Positions 1 to 5,022 of a stretch of 8,080 nt of DNA are shown here, in pieces. How positions within the stretch are numbered: position 1 is the first letter of the stretch; each line of letters opens with the position of its first letter. This DNA is from Enterobacterales bacterium (GTDB lineage Bacteria > Pseudomonadota > Gammaproteobacteria > Enterobacterales > Succinivibrionaceae), in NCBI GenBank assembly GCA_900768635.1, contig CAAGDP010000191.1:1-8080 (forward strand), given 5' to 3'. Below the pieces are notes generated by a model. That model had not been told where the DNA came from. It did not search any database and was given only the letters and a program-made list of their open reading frames with translations. The position numbers and the translations under genes are program-made.

Positions 1-74
1 ATGATAGATTTTAAATTTTTTGAGAAAGCCTTATATCCCCATAGCTAAAGCTAGGGGCTTTACGGCTGGGTTTG
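1..74 (-). mobile_element. Left end of an IS608-type IS200/IS605-family element (partial)
   Basis: Read on the minus strand, this has the parts of an IS608-type left end in order. There is a TTAC target/cleavage tetranucleotide (78 to 75), a 13-nt linker, an AAAG guide tetranucleotide (61 to 58), and directly after it a hairpin at 57 to 37. The hairpin arms are CCCC-TAGC and GCTA-GGGG, the loop is TTTA, and one T is bulged in the 3' arm. In this family TnpA (a Y1 HUH transposase) recognises such a hairpin, and the guide pairs with the cleavage site. The order TTAC, AAAG, hairpin indicates a left end, so the body and any tnpA/tnpB should lie off the left edge of the window. The boundary falls between 74 and 75. 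The hairpin itself is certain; the left-end assignment rests on the spacing and on remembered IS608 structure. Confidence 0.72.
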
Positions 75-166
75 GTAAAGAGAAACAGATGGAGGAGCAG
101 GGATGTCAGGTGTTTCCGTACAAGGATTATTACTCGCGGAATACCTTTTTGCCTGAGTACCCTTGA
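75..166 (+). pseudogene. Possible 3' remnant of a gene interrupted by the IS end
   Basis: Directly beyond the IS boundary one frame stays open to a TGA at 164-166. It encodes about 29 residues of ordinary composition, including KEKQMEEQGC and YYSRNTFLPEYP. The frame continues leftwards through the IS hairpin to a TAG at 5-7, with no convincing start or ribosome-binding site. One reading is that the IS cut off the upstream part of a gene and left this tail. The product is not recognised. Chance openness over so short a stretch is a real alternative. Confidence 0.3.
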
Positions 167-191
167 AGCTTGTTTCTTCAGCGAGTATTAT
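163..191 (+). promoter_or_regulatory. Predicted sigma-70 promoter of nrdG
   Basis: A -35-like TTGAAG (163-168) and a -10-like TATTAT (186-191) are separated by 17 bp, the optimal spacing. The expected transcription start is near 198, about 30 nt before the nrdG start codon. The placement directly beyond the interrupted frame suggests nrdG is transcribed on its own. Confidence 0.45.
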
Positions 192-196
192 CTTAG

Positions 197-215
197 TTTT
201 GAAACTGAGTCAAAA
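197..215 (+). promoter_or_regulatory. Inverted repeat over the predicted nrdG transcription start
   Basis: TTTTGA (197-202) and TCAAAA (210-215) form a perfect 6-bp inverted repeat with a 7-nt spacer. It lies between the predicted -10 and the ribosome-binding site. It resembles an FNR site (TTGAT-N4-ATCAA), but its half-sites are one base too far apart, and a site here would repress rather than activate. Treat it as an unassigned operator candidate. Confidence 0.25.
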
Positions 216-218
216 GTT

Positions 219-224
219 AGGAGG
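219..224 (+). promoter_or_regulatory. Ribosome-binding site that fixes the nrdG start
   Basis: AGGAGG lies 4 nt upstream of the GTG at 229. It decides the start in favour of GTG over the longer in-frame TTG at 163, which has no comparable site and would add 22 residues absent from the family. Confidence 0.8.
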
Positions 225-228
225 CATT

Positions 229-726
229 GTGAATTACTTAGCTTATTACAATGTGGATGTTGTAAATGGTCCTGGAACCCGTTGTACTCTGTTTGTTTGC
301 GGGTGTGAACATTTTTGCGAAGGTTGCTATAACCAGGGTACCTGGCCATTCGATGCCGGTTACCTTTTTGATCCGGTTATGGAAGATCAGATAATATCCG
401 ATCTTAATGATACCCGTATTCGCCGGAGAGGACTGACTGTTTCCGGAGGTGAACCGTTACATCCCCGTAATTTTGAATCTGTTTATCATCTGTTGTACCG
501 GGTTCGTACTGAATGCGATCCTTCTAAGGATATATGGATGTGGACCGGGTATGTTCTTGCCGACCTTACTGAGGATCAGAAAAAAATTGTAGATATGGTG
601 GATGTGCTGATTGATGGAAAGTTTGTTAAAGCTTTAGCTGATAAAAAACTGAAGCTGCGCGGCAGTTCCAATCAGGAGATCCATCGCTTTGACCGTTCTG
701 ATGCCTGGTGGAAGAAAAGCCGGTAA
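229..726 (+). CDS. nrdG: Anaerobic ribonucleoside-triphosphate reductase activating protein NrdG
   Basis: Cytosolic radical-SAM activase of class III ribonucleotide reductase. It cleaves S-adenosylmethionine reductively to form the glycyl radical on NrdD. The 165-residue product starts NYLAYYNVDVVNGPGTR, as in E. coli NrdG. The [4Fe-4S] cluster motif C-x3-C-x2-C is at C26, C30 and C33, the same numbers as in E. coli, and is followed by YN. The SAM-contacting SGGEPLHP is at residues 72-79, the DIWMWTGY strand at 101-108 and the LRGSSNQ motif at 143-149. It is about ten residues longer at the C-terminus than the 154-residue E. coli protein, ending in a basic, Trp-rich tail. Translation starts at GTG 229 behind a strong AGGAGG. 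The gene has its own predicted promoter and terminator and is not joined to nrdD, which begins more than 1.1 kb downstream beyond a convergent gene. Confidence 0.96.
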   Translation: MNYLAYYNVDVVNGPGTRCTLFVCGCEHFCEGCYNQGTWPFDAGYLFDPVMEDQIISDLNDTRIRRRGLTVSGGEPLHPRNFESVYHLLYRVRTECDPSKDIWMWTGYVLADLTEDQKKIVDMVDVLIDGKFVKALADKKLKLRGSSNQEIHRFDRSDAWWKKSR

Positions 727-754
727 CAGCAGTAAAATCCTCACTGATTCTGTT

Positions 755-787
755 AAGAACTTCCTTAATTTCCGGAAGTTCTTTTTT
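755..787 (+). terminator. Intrinsic terminator of nrdG
   Basis: AAGAACTTCC (755-764) pairs perfectly with GGAAGTTCTT (774-783) around a 9-nt loop, and T residues run through 787. It begins 28 nt after the nrdG stop. It also lies just past the end of the convergent phosphatase gene, but on that strand there is no proper T-tract, so it is mainly a plus-strand terminator. Confidence 0.85.
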
Positions 788-805
788 ATTTGCCGGAAAT
801 GATTG

Positions 806-1489
806 TCAGTTTTTTGCGGGAAGAGGTATTTTTCCGGTAATAATATCCAGAAGATCCAGCGGACTTCGGCAGAAAAAATCCGCAGGCCACTGATTAATAT
901 CATTATGGTGATTAATGTATCCCCAGCCCGCAGCGGCTGTGGCAGTACCGGCATTGTTGCCACACTGTATATCTCGGATATGATCACCTACATACACTGT
1001 ATCTTGTGGTTTTATGTGTAAAATCTTCAATGCTGTAAAAAGAGATTCTCCATGGGGTTTTTTCTCCTTAACCTGATCACCGCAGACGGTAACGGCACAG
1101 TCGGAGAGATCAGCAAAGGCATTAATCAACGGTCTGGTCAGAAAAGCCGGCTTATTGGTAACTATCCCCCAGGGAATATTAAGCTGACGGCATTTAGCCA
1201 GAACTTCCTCCATACCGGGAAATAATCTGCTTTTGATCCGGATATGTTGCAGATAATAGTCCAGAAACTCTTTTTTCAGCTGTTCTGTTGAGAATAAACT
1301 GATATCACTTCCCATGGAGATGGATAGCAGTGCAACCATCCCGTCAGTGGCTTTAAGCCTTGCAGCAACAGAATCTGTAGCCCTATAGCCATGATTTTTC
1401 AGAACAAAATCGGCTGCATCTTTAAGATCTTCCCAGGTGTCTATCAATGTTCCATCCAGATCAAAGAGAAGGGATTTACAACTGTTCAT
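806..1489 (-). CDS. HAD-superfamily phosphatase, Gph/MupP type
   Basis: A 227-residue cytosolic HAD hydrolase of subfamily IA, which removes phosphate from a small metabolite through an aspartyl-phosphate intermediate. The four HAD motifs are intact: FDLDGT with nucleophile D10 and acid/base D12; T111 in IVTNKP; K144 in KKPHGESL; and VGDHIRDI with D169 and D173 for Mg2+. The helical cap lies between motifs I and II (about residues 16-90). The C-terminal part (GYINHHNDINQWPAD, about 190-204) resembles MupP, the N-acetylmuramate 6-phosphate phosphatase of cell-wall recycling, more than E. coli Gph (phosphoglycolate phosphatase), which has a different segment there. Substrate is therefore unproven. 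ATG 1489 is the first start after an in-frame stop and must be used to keep motif I; no good Shine-Dalgarno sequence precedes it, so translation may be weak. The gene converges on nrdG and diverges from nrdD. Confidence 0.9.
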   Translation of the reverse strand: MNSCKSLLFDLDGTLIDTWEDLKDAADFVLKNHGYRATDSVAARLKATDGMVALLSISMGSDISLFSTEQLKKEFLDYYLQHIRIKSRLFPGMEEVLAKCRQLNIPWGIVTNKPAFLTRPLINAFADLSDCAVTVCGDQVKEKKPHGESLFTALKILHIKPQDTVYVGDHIRDIQCGNNAGTATAAAGWGYINHHNDINQWPADFFCRSPLDLLDIITGKIPLPAKN

Positions 1490-1569
1490 AATTTAGGCAA
1501 TTAAACAAAAATTTTTATTCCAAAAAGGACTGTTATGGGTCTGAAAATTTCACAATTACGGGTAATAAT

Positions 1570-1699
1570 ACACTGTAGACGGGCGGTTTATAAAGGGTCA
1601 TGAAAAAATATTTCCGGTTTGTGAGCTACCCATGATTTACTTAATTTTGCTGTTTACAGTGTGGGATGTTTAAACTATACTCATAACAACATATAGTGG
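1570..1699. promoter_or_regulatory. Four NrdR-box-like half-sites upstream of nrdD
   Basis: NrdR, the repressor of ribonucleotide reductase genes, binds 16-bp palindromes close to ACACTATA-TATAGTGT. Four separate 7-of-8 matches to a half-site occur here: ACACTGTA (1570-1577), TACAGTGT (1655-1662), AAACTATA (1672-1679) and TATAGTGG (1692-1699). They form two inverted pairs: ACACTGTA/TACAGTGT, and ACTATA/TATAGT with a 12-nt gap. None is joined to a good second half at the standard spacing, so binding by NrdR is only suggested. Confidence 0.3.
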
Positions 1700-1796
1700 T
1701 GCTTGAAATAAAATTTACTACCGGTTGTAGTATTAAAGACATTTTTATTAAAAGTCAAGCATAATTTTTTTATTAGATCCTGCCGGTTTTTTGTGG

Positions 1797-1819
1797 CGAT
1801 CAACTTTGATCGAAATGAT
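1797..1819. promoter_or_regulatory. 16-bp palindrome with overlapping FNR-like site
   Basis: CGATCAACTTTGATCG (1797-1812) is a perfect 7-bp inverted repeat around CT. Its right arm supplies TTGAT (1806-1810), followed after 4 nt by ATGAT (1815-1819). That is one exact and one 3-of-5 half of an FNR box (TTGAT-N4-ATCAA). The centre at 1812.5 lies about 42 bp upstream of the start expected from a TATA-rich -10 at 1844-1849, the normal place for an FNR-activated promoter. E. coli nrdDG is activated by FNR, which fits, but the right half-site is poor and the palindrome may serve another factor. Confidence 0.35.
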
Positions 1820-1832
1820 TAATGGCTGGATC

Positions 1833-1865
1833 TTTTTATCGGTTATATATTTTTATCAGTTATAT
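1833..1865 (+). repeat. Two 16-bp direct repeats over the likely nrdD promoter and leader
   Basis: TTTTTATCGGTTATAT (1833-1848) recurs with one change as TTTTTATCAGTTATAT (1850-1865), giving a period of 17 bp. The first copy contains the best -10-like TATATA (1844-1849); the second ends 7 nt before the nrdD ribosome-binding site. A site repeated at this position could be an operator, or the duplicate may be an accident of low-complexity DNA. Confidence 0.6.
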
Positions 1866-1883
1866 TATTTCTAAGGAGAAATA

Positions 1884-4028
1884 ATGAGTCTTGTAGTAGT
1901 GAAGAGAGATGGCAGTAAGACTCCTTTTGAGGCAGATCGTATTGAATTGGCTGTCATGAAAGCTGCCGAAGCTGTTGGCGTCAGGGACGTAAAATTTTGT
2001 AACTTTGTTGCTTCAGAAGTTGAAAAGCAGCTGGCTTCTTCTACTGAGGTGGATATCAGCGAAATTCAAAAGCATGTGGAAGATTTGCTTATGTCAAGCC
2101 GCTACAAGACTATGGCCAGGGCTTATATTGAGTACCGTGCTGAACGGGATCGCCTCCGCGAAAAAAAGGGTCGTCTCAGTCAGGAGATTAAGGGACTAAT
2201 TGATCAGTCCAATAATGAGATCCTTAATGAAAATGCCAACAAGGACAGTAAGGTAATTCCTACTCAGCGTGACCTTCTGGCTGGCATTGTAGCCCGTCAC
2301 TATGCCAAGCAGTATATGCTTCCTAAAGATGTGGTAGCAGCTCATGAAAAGGGAGAAATTCATTTCCATGATCTGGACTATTCGCCTTTCTTCCCTATGT
2401 TTAACTGTATGCTCATTGATATCGGAGGCATGCTGGAACGGGGATTTAAGATGGGAAATGCGGAAATCGAATCTCCTAAATCCATCAGTACCGCAACAGC
2501 GGTAACCGCCCAGATTATTGCTCAGGTGGCAAGTCATATTTACGGTGGAACTACCATCAACCGCTGTGATGAAGTTCTGGCGCCATATGTAACCAAAAGC
2601 TATATGAAATATCAGAAGATGGCGGAGGAATGGAATATACCTGATGGAGAAAAATTTGCCCGTGCCCGTACTGAAAAGGAATGTTACGACGCTTTTCAGT
2701 CTCTGGAATATGAGATTAATACTCTCCATACTTCCAACGGACAGACTCCGTTTGTAACTTTGGGTTTTGGTCTGGGTACCTCCTGGGAATCCCGGCTGAT
2801 TCAACAGTCCATTCTGAAAAACCGTATTGCCGGTTTGGGACGCAACCACCGTACTGCAGTATTTCCTAAACTGACTTTTGCCATTAAGGAAGGTTTGAAC
2901 CGTAGCCCCGGCGATCCAAATTACGATATCAAAAAACTGGCTTTGGAATGTGCTTCCAAGAGAATGTATCCGGATATTCTGAATTATGAACAGGTGGTGA
3001 AGGTTACCGGCTCTTTCAAAAGCCCTATGGGTTGCCGTTCTTTCCTCGCTCCTTATGAAGAAGATGGATCTCTTATTCATGACGGAAGAAACAATCTGGG
3101 TGTTGTATCTCTTAACCTGCCCCGTATTGCTATGGAAGCCAAGGGGGATGAAACCCGTTTCTACAAGATTTTGGGTGAAAGACTTAATATCTGCAAAAAA
3201 GCTCTTATGTGTCGAATTGAACGTCTTAACGGCGTGAAGGCAAGAGTTGCTCCGATTTTATATATGGAGGGGGCCTGCGGTGTAAGACTCAAAGCCAATG
3301 ATGATGTTTCCAGCATCTTTAAAAACGGCAGAGCATCAATTTCTCTGGGTTATATCGGAGTTCATGAAACTATTAATGCACTTTACGGTTCCAAAGTTCA
3401 TGTATTTGATGATGAGGAACTACGGAAAAAGGCAGAGAATATTGTTAAAACTCTAAAAGATACTGTAGATGCCTGGAAGGATGAAACCGGTTACGGGTTC
3501 AGCCTGTATGGAACTCCGGCTGAAAATCTCTGCAAGCGTTTCTGTGCTCTTGATACCAAGCAGTTTGGCTCAATTGCCGGTGTAACCGATAAAGGATATT
3601 ACACCAACAGCTTCCATCTGGATGTGCAGAAAAAGGTTGATCCTTATTCCAAGATTGATTTTGAGAAGAATTATCCAGCTCTCTCCAGTGGCGGATTTAT
3701 TTGCTATGGTGAATATCCTAATATGCAGGATAATGTGGAAGCTTTGGAAGATGTGTGGGACTACAGTTATGACAAGGTTCCTTATTACGGAACCAATACT
3801 CCGATTGATGAATGCTACAACTGTGGTTATGCCGGGGAATTTGAATGTACCTCCAAGGGATTTGTCTGCCCGAATTGCGGTTGCCACGACTCTGATAAGG
3901 TTTCCGTGATACGACGTGTCTGCGGTTATCTTGGCAGTCCGGATGCCAGACCGTTTAATTACGGAAAGCAGGAGGAAGTGAAGCGCCGGGTTAAACATCT
4001 GTCAGACCATACCGGTGTCTGCATCTGA
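1884..4028 (+). CDS. nrdD: Anaerobic (class III) ribonucleoside-triphosphate reductase NrdD
   Basis: Reduces ribonucleoside triphosphates to dNTPs without oxygen, using a glycyl radical and formate as reductant in the E. coli enzyme. The 714-residue product matches the 712-residue E. coli protein along its length. An N-terminal ATP-cone (about 3-92) gives allosteric control of activity. The ten-stranded catalytic barrel carries C175 (MFNCMLID) and C384 (SPMGCRSF). A C-terminal zinc site has C644, C647, C662 and C665. The radical glycine is G681 in RVCGYLG. All these keep E. coli numbering, so the enzyme looks fully active. ATG 1884 follows AAGGAG (1873-1878) at 5 nt. The partner activase NrdG is encoded upstream on the same strand in a separate unit rather than immediately downstream. 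A stem-loop and a strong terminator follow. Confidence 0.98.
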   Translation: MSLVVVKRDGSKTPFEADRIELAVMKAAEAVGVRDVKFCNFVASEVEKQLASSTEVDISEIQKHVEDLLMSSRYKTMARAYIEYRAERDRLREKKGRLSQEIKGLIDQSNNEILNENANKDSKVIPTQRDLLAGIVARHYAKQYMLPKDVVAAHEKGEIHFHDLDYSPFFPMFNCMLIDIGGMLERGFKMGNAEIESPKSISTATAVTAQIIAQVASHIYGGTTINRCDEVLAPYVTKSYMKYQKMAEEWNIPDGEKFARARTEKECYDAFQSLEYEINTLHTSNGQTPFVTLGFGLGTSWESRLIQQSILKNRIAGLGRNHRTAVFPKLTFAIKEGLNRSPGDPNYDIKKLALECASKRMYPDILNYEQVVKVTGSFKSPMGCRSFLAPYEEDGSLIHDGRNNLGVVSLNLPRIAMEAKGDETRFYKILGERLNICKKALMCRIERLNGVKARVAPILYMEGACGVRLKANDDVSSIFKNGRASISLGYIGVHETINALYGSKVHVFDDEELRKKAENIVKTLKDTVDAWKDETGYGFSLYGTPAENLCKRFCALDTKQFGSIAGVTDKGYYTNSFHLDVQKKVDPYSKIDFEKNYPALSSGGFICYGEYPNMQDNVEALEDVWDYSYDKVPYYGTNTPIDECYNCGYAGEFECTSKGFVCPNCGCHDSDKVSVIRRVCGYLGSPDARPFNYGKQEEVKRRVKHLSDHTGVCI

Positions 4029-4089
4029 GCAGATTATCCATCCTGAATTGCTGTATTGTTGCCGGTTAATTCAGGATCTTCAGTCTGCT
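4028..4089 (+). other. Composite stem-loop after the nrdD stop codon
   Basis: TCCTGAATT (4041-4049) pairs perfectly with AATTCAGGA (4068-4076) across an 18-nt loop. An outer pair, AGCAGA (4028-4033) with TCTGCT (4084-4089), brackets it. The structure starts at the stop codon and has no T-run, so it is more likely an mRNA 3'-end stabiliser than a terminator. The true terminator lies 20 nt further on. Confidence 0.5.
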
Positions 4090-4108
4090 TGTGCATAAAA
4101 GATTAAAG

Positions 4109-4130
4109 GGCCAGGGTGACCTGGCCTTTT
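4109..4130 (+). terminator. Intrinsic terminator of nrdD
   Basis: GGCCAGG (4109-4115) pairs perfectly with CCTGGCC (4120-4126) around a GTGA loop, followed by TTTT (4127-4130). It is GC-rich and compact, the typical form of a strong rho-independent terminator. It marks the end of the nrdD unit and of the conserved part of the locus. Confidence 0.92.
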
Positions 4131-4388
4131 GTGTCTTCGGCATGCTCTTTTTTCTAGGGAGAAAGTCCCGAACCTGTATTGGCAACGAGTAGTGAAGGTG
4201 CCACGGTAATTTGGCAACAGCAACAGAAAGAGCGACAGCAAAACTTCTAATTGAGGACTAACAATTCCTCATCTTTTATGATCTACCAGACAAGAGTTGC
4301 TGTAATCGTAATTCTGTTCAAAGTTCTTGAAAACGTCCATTTATCCAGGTATCGTTCTGAGTAAAAAAGAGGAGACAGAGATAAAAAA
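4131..4388. other. Unassigned segment between nrdD and the transposase remnant
   Basis: No intact gene is visible: all three plus-strand frames are broken, although short stretches look coding-like. GCTCTTT (4144-4150) and AAAGAGC (4227-4233) could close a domain of about 90 nt. TGAGGA (4252-4257) and TCCTCA (4266-4271), followed by TCTTTT, make a terminator-like hairpin. The segment could be a small structured RNA or decayed mobile DNA; the sequence does not decide. Confidence 0.4.
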
Positions 4389-4673
4389 GGTCAGTACAGA
4401 AAAGTGTGGGAATCCAGAAAAAACAAGCATTTCGAATGGTTTGCTAATCTGATGGAAAATCATATTGAATGCATCATTAGCCATGCAGAATATCCGTTAT
4501 CAACCGGAATGGTTGAAAGTATCAATCAAAAGATAATGATCATCAGAAGAAAGAGTTATGGATTTCCTGATGATGAATATTTCTTTTTTAAATTGTTTGA
4601 TGCTTCAAGACAAAAATGGAAAGCTCATATAAATAGAGGATCTTAGATCCCTCATTTGTATTTGTACTGAGCC
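4389..4673 (+). mobile_element. Remnant of an ISL3-type insertion sequence with short inverted ends
   Basis: The C-terminal part of an ISL3-like transposase (4404-4646) is bracketed by related ends. The left end is GGTCAGTACA (4389-4398). On the minus strand the right end, read from 4673, is GGCTCAGTACA, 27 bp past the transposase stop. They share TCAGTACA exactly, with one extra C on the right. The right end is where an ISL3 terminal repeat would be expected. The left match would make this a 285-bp internally deleted element, unless that match is chance and the real left end has been lost. Confidence 0.45.
4404..4646 (+). pseudogene. C-terminal fragment of an ISL3-family transposase
   Basis: The 80-residue product holds the end of a DDE transposase of the ISL3 (IS204/IS1001/IS1165) family. 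FEWFANLMENHIECIISH is followed by the diagnostic segment STGMVESINQKI then RRKSYGFPDDEYFF. The E in MVESIN corresponds to the last acidic catalytic residue; the first two are missing along with more than three quarters of a usual protein of about 400 residues. The frame is open back to a TAA at 4362-4364, and the GTG at 4404 lacks a ribosome-binding site, so this is a relic rather than a small gene. It stops at TAG 4644-4646, close to the right end of the element. Confidence 0.75.
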
Positions 4674-4759
4674 AAAATTTTTACGAGCAGATCCTTGGAC
4701 AAACTAAAATGGCGGTGACACCTTCAATCATTAACAGGAAGGCAACACAGGTGGCTTTT

Positions 4760-4790
4760 CCCCCCCCCACACACACACTCTCTCTCTCTC
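4760..4790. repeat. Compound microsatellite: nine C, five AC, six TC
   Basis: Three simple repeats abut without interruption: C9 (4760-4768), (AC)5 (4769-4778) and (TC)6 (4779-4790). Such tracts slip during replication and are hotspots of phase variation. It lies 232 bp upstream of the hsdM start and about 130 bp upstream of its predicted promoter, outside any supported gene. The plus strand is pyrimidine-rich and the minus strand GA/GT/G-rich. Confidence 0.9.
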
Positions 4791-4929
4791 AATCAATAAC
4801 TTTCGATTCTTCAAACTTATCCAGATCCTTGATACTGGGTACATCGTACTTGTTAAAAATCAACGGCCTTCAGAAATTTCCTTAGAACGAAAAAGGAACA
4901 TCATGTTCATTAGGATAGGATATAATCAG
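4789..4929 (-). pseudogene. Possible decayed C-terminal coding fragment, unrecognised
   Basis: One minus-strand frame reads LIISYPNEHDVPFSF, then stops at 4882-4884 and 4870-4872, then NKYDVPSIKDLDKFEESK and VID, ending at TGA 4789-4791. The last 20 or so residues have the charged, balanced look of a real protein terminus, and a second frame supplies RSKEISEGR between the two blocks, as if by frameshift. The final stop codon overlaps the TC repeat. The family is not recognised. The plus-strand hsdM promoter overlaps the upstream end, so this may simply be chance. Confidence 0.25.
4896..4926 (+). promoter_or_regulatory. Predicted hsdM promoter with 13-bp palindrome
   Basis: A consensus -10 TATAAT (4921-4926) gives an expected start near 4933 and a leader of about 90 nt before hsdM. 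The -35 region has no good hexamer but coincides with GAACATCATGTTC (4896-4908), a perfect 6-bp inverted repeat around one base. A weak -35 under a palindrome suits a regulated promoter. In the leader, TAGTTCTA occurs twice (4952-4959 and 4976-4983). Confidence 0.45.
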
Positions 4930-5022
4930 AACTGCAGATTATTTTGATCTATAGTTCTAGAAATTGGGAAACTTTTAGTTCTACTAAACCTTAAATTGTG
5001 AAATATCCGTGGAGACATTGTT

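Larger units (their letters stand above)
1490..1883. other. Divergent intergenic region between the phosphatase gene and nrdD
   Basis: This 394-bp AT-rich stretch holds no supportable gene on either strand. It must carry the promoters of both divergent genes. The nrdD side contains dispersed half-sites, a 16-bp palindrome and a 17-bp-period direct repeat, listed separately. No convincing promoter for the phosphatase gene could be picked out by eye. Confidence 0.7.

Noticed and set aside
197..215. FNR box at nrdG
   Set aside because: The half-sites TTGA and TCAA are separated by seven bases instead of six and lie over the predicted start; kept only as an unassigned inverted repeat.
163..228. 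Longer nrdG from the TTG at 163
   Set aside because: No ribosome-binding site, the 22 extra residues have no family counterpart, and it would overlap the predicted promoter. GTG 229 has AGGAGG and aligns with E. coli NrdG from residue 1.
634..987. Minus-strand frame of 117 codons across the nrdG end and phosphatase end
   Set aside because: It overlaps two well-supported genes and the nrdG terminator, and it has no recognisable family.
2196..3080. Minus-strand frame of 294 codons inside nrdD
   Set aside because: It lies wholly antisense to a strongly conserved gene and its product has no domain features; a shadow of nrdD codon bias.
3570..3998. Minus-strand frame of 142 codons inside nrdD
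   Set aside because: Antisense to the zinc site and glycyl-radical region of nrdD; no independent support.
4144..4170. Alternative left end of the ISL3-like element (GCTC followed by a T-run)
   Set aside because: Compared with the right end it shares only a few scattered bases; the match at 4389-4398 is much better.
4144..4240. Annotation as an RNase P RNA gene
   Set aside because: Only three short words match, the spacing between them differs from type A RNA, and the P4-closing and 3' regions are missing.
4760..4790. CRISPR or tandem-repeat array
   Set aside because: Repeat units are one or two bases with no spacers; it is a microsatellite. No CRISPR-like repeats occur anywhere in the window.
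4709..4885. 58-codon plus-strand frame through the microsatellite
   Set aside because: No ribosome-binding site, repeat-derived composition (PPPTHTLSLSQ) and no family. Mentioned only because slippage would shift it.
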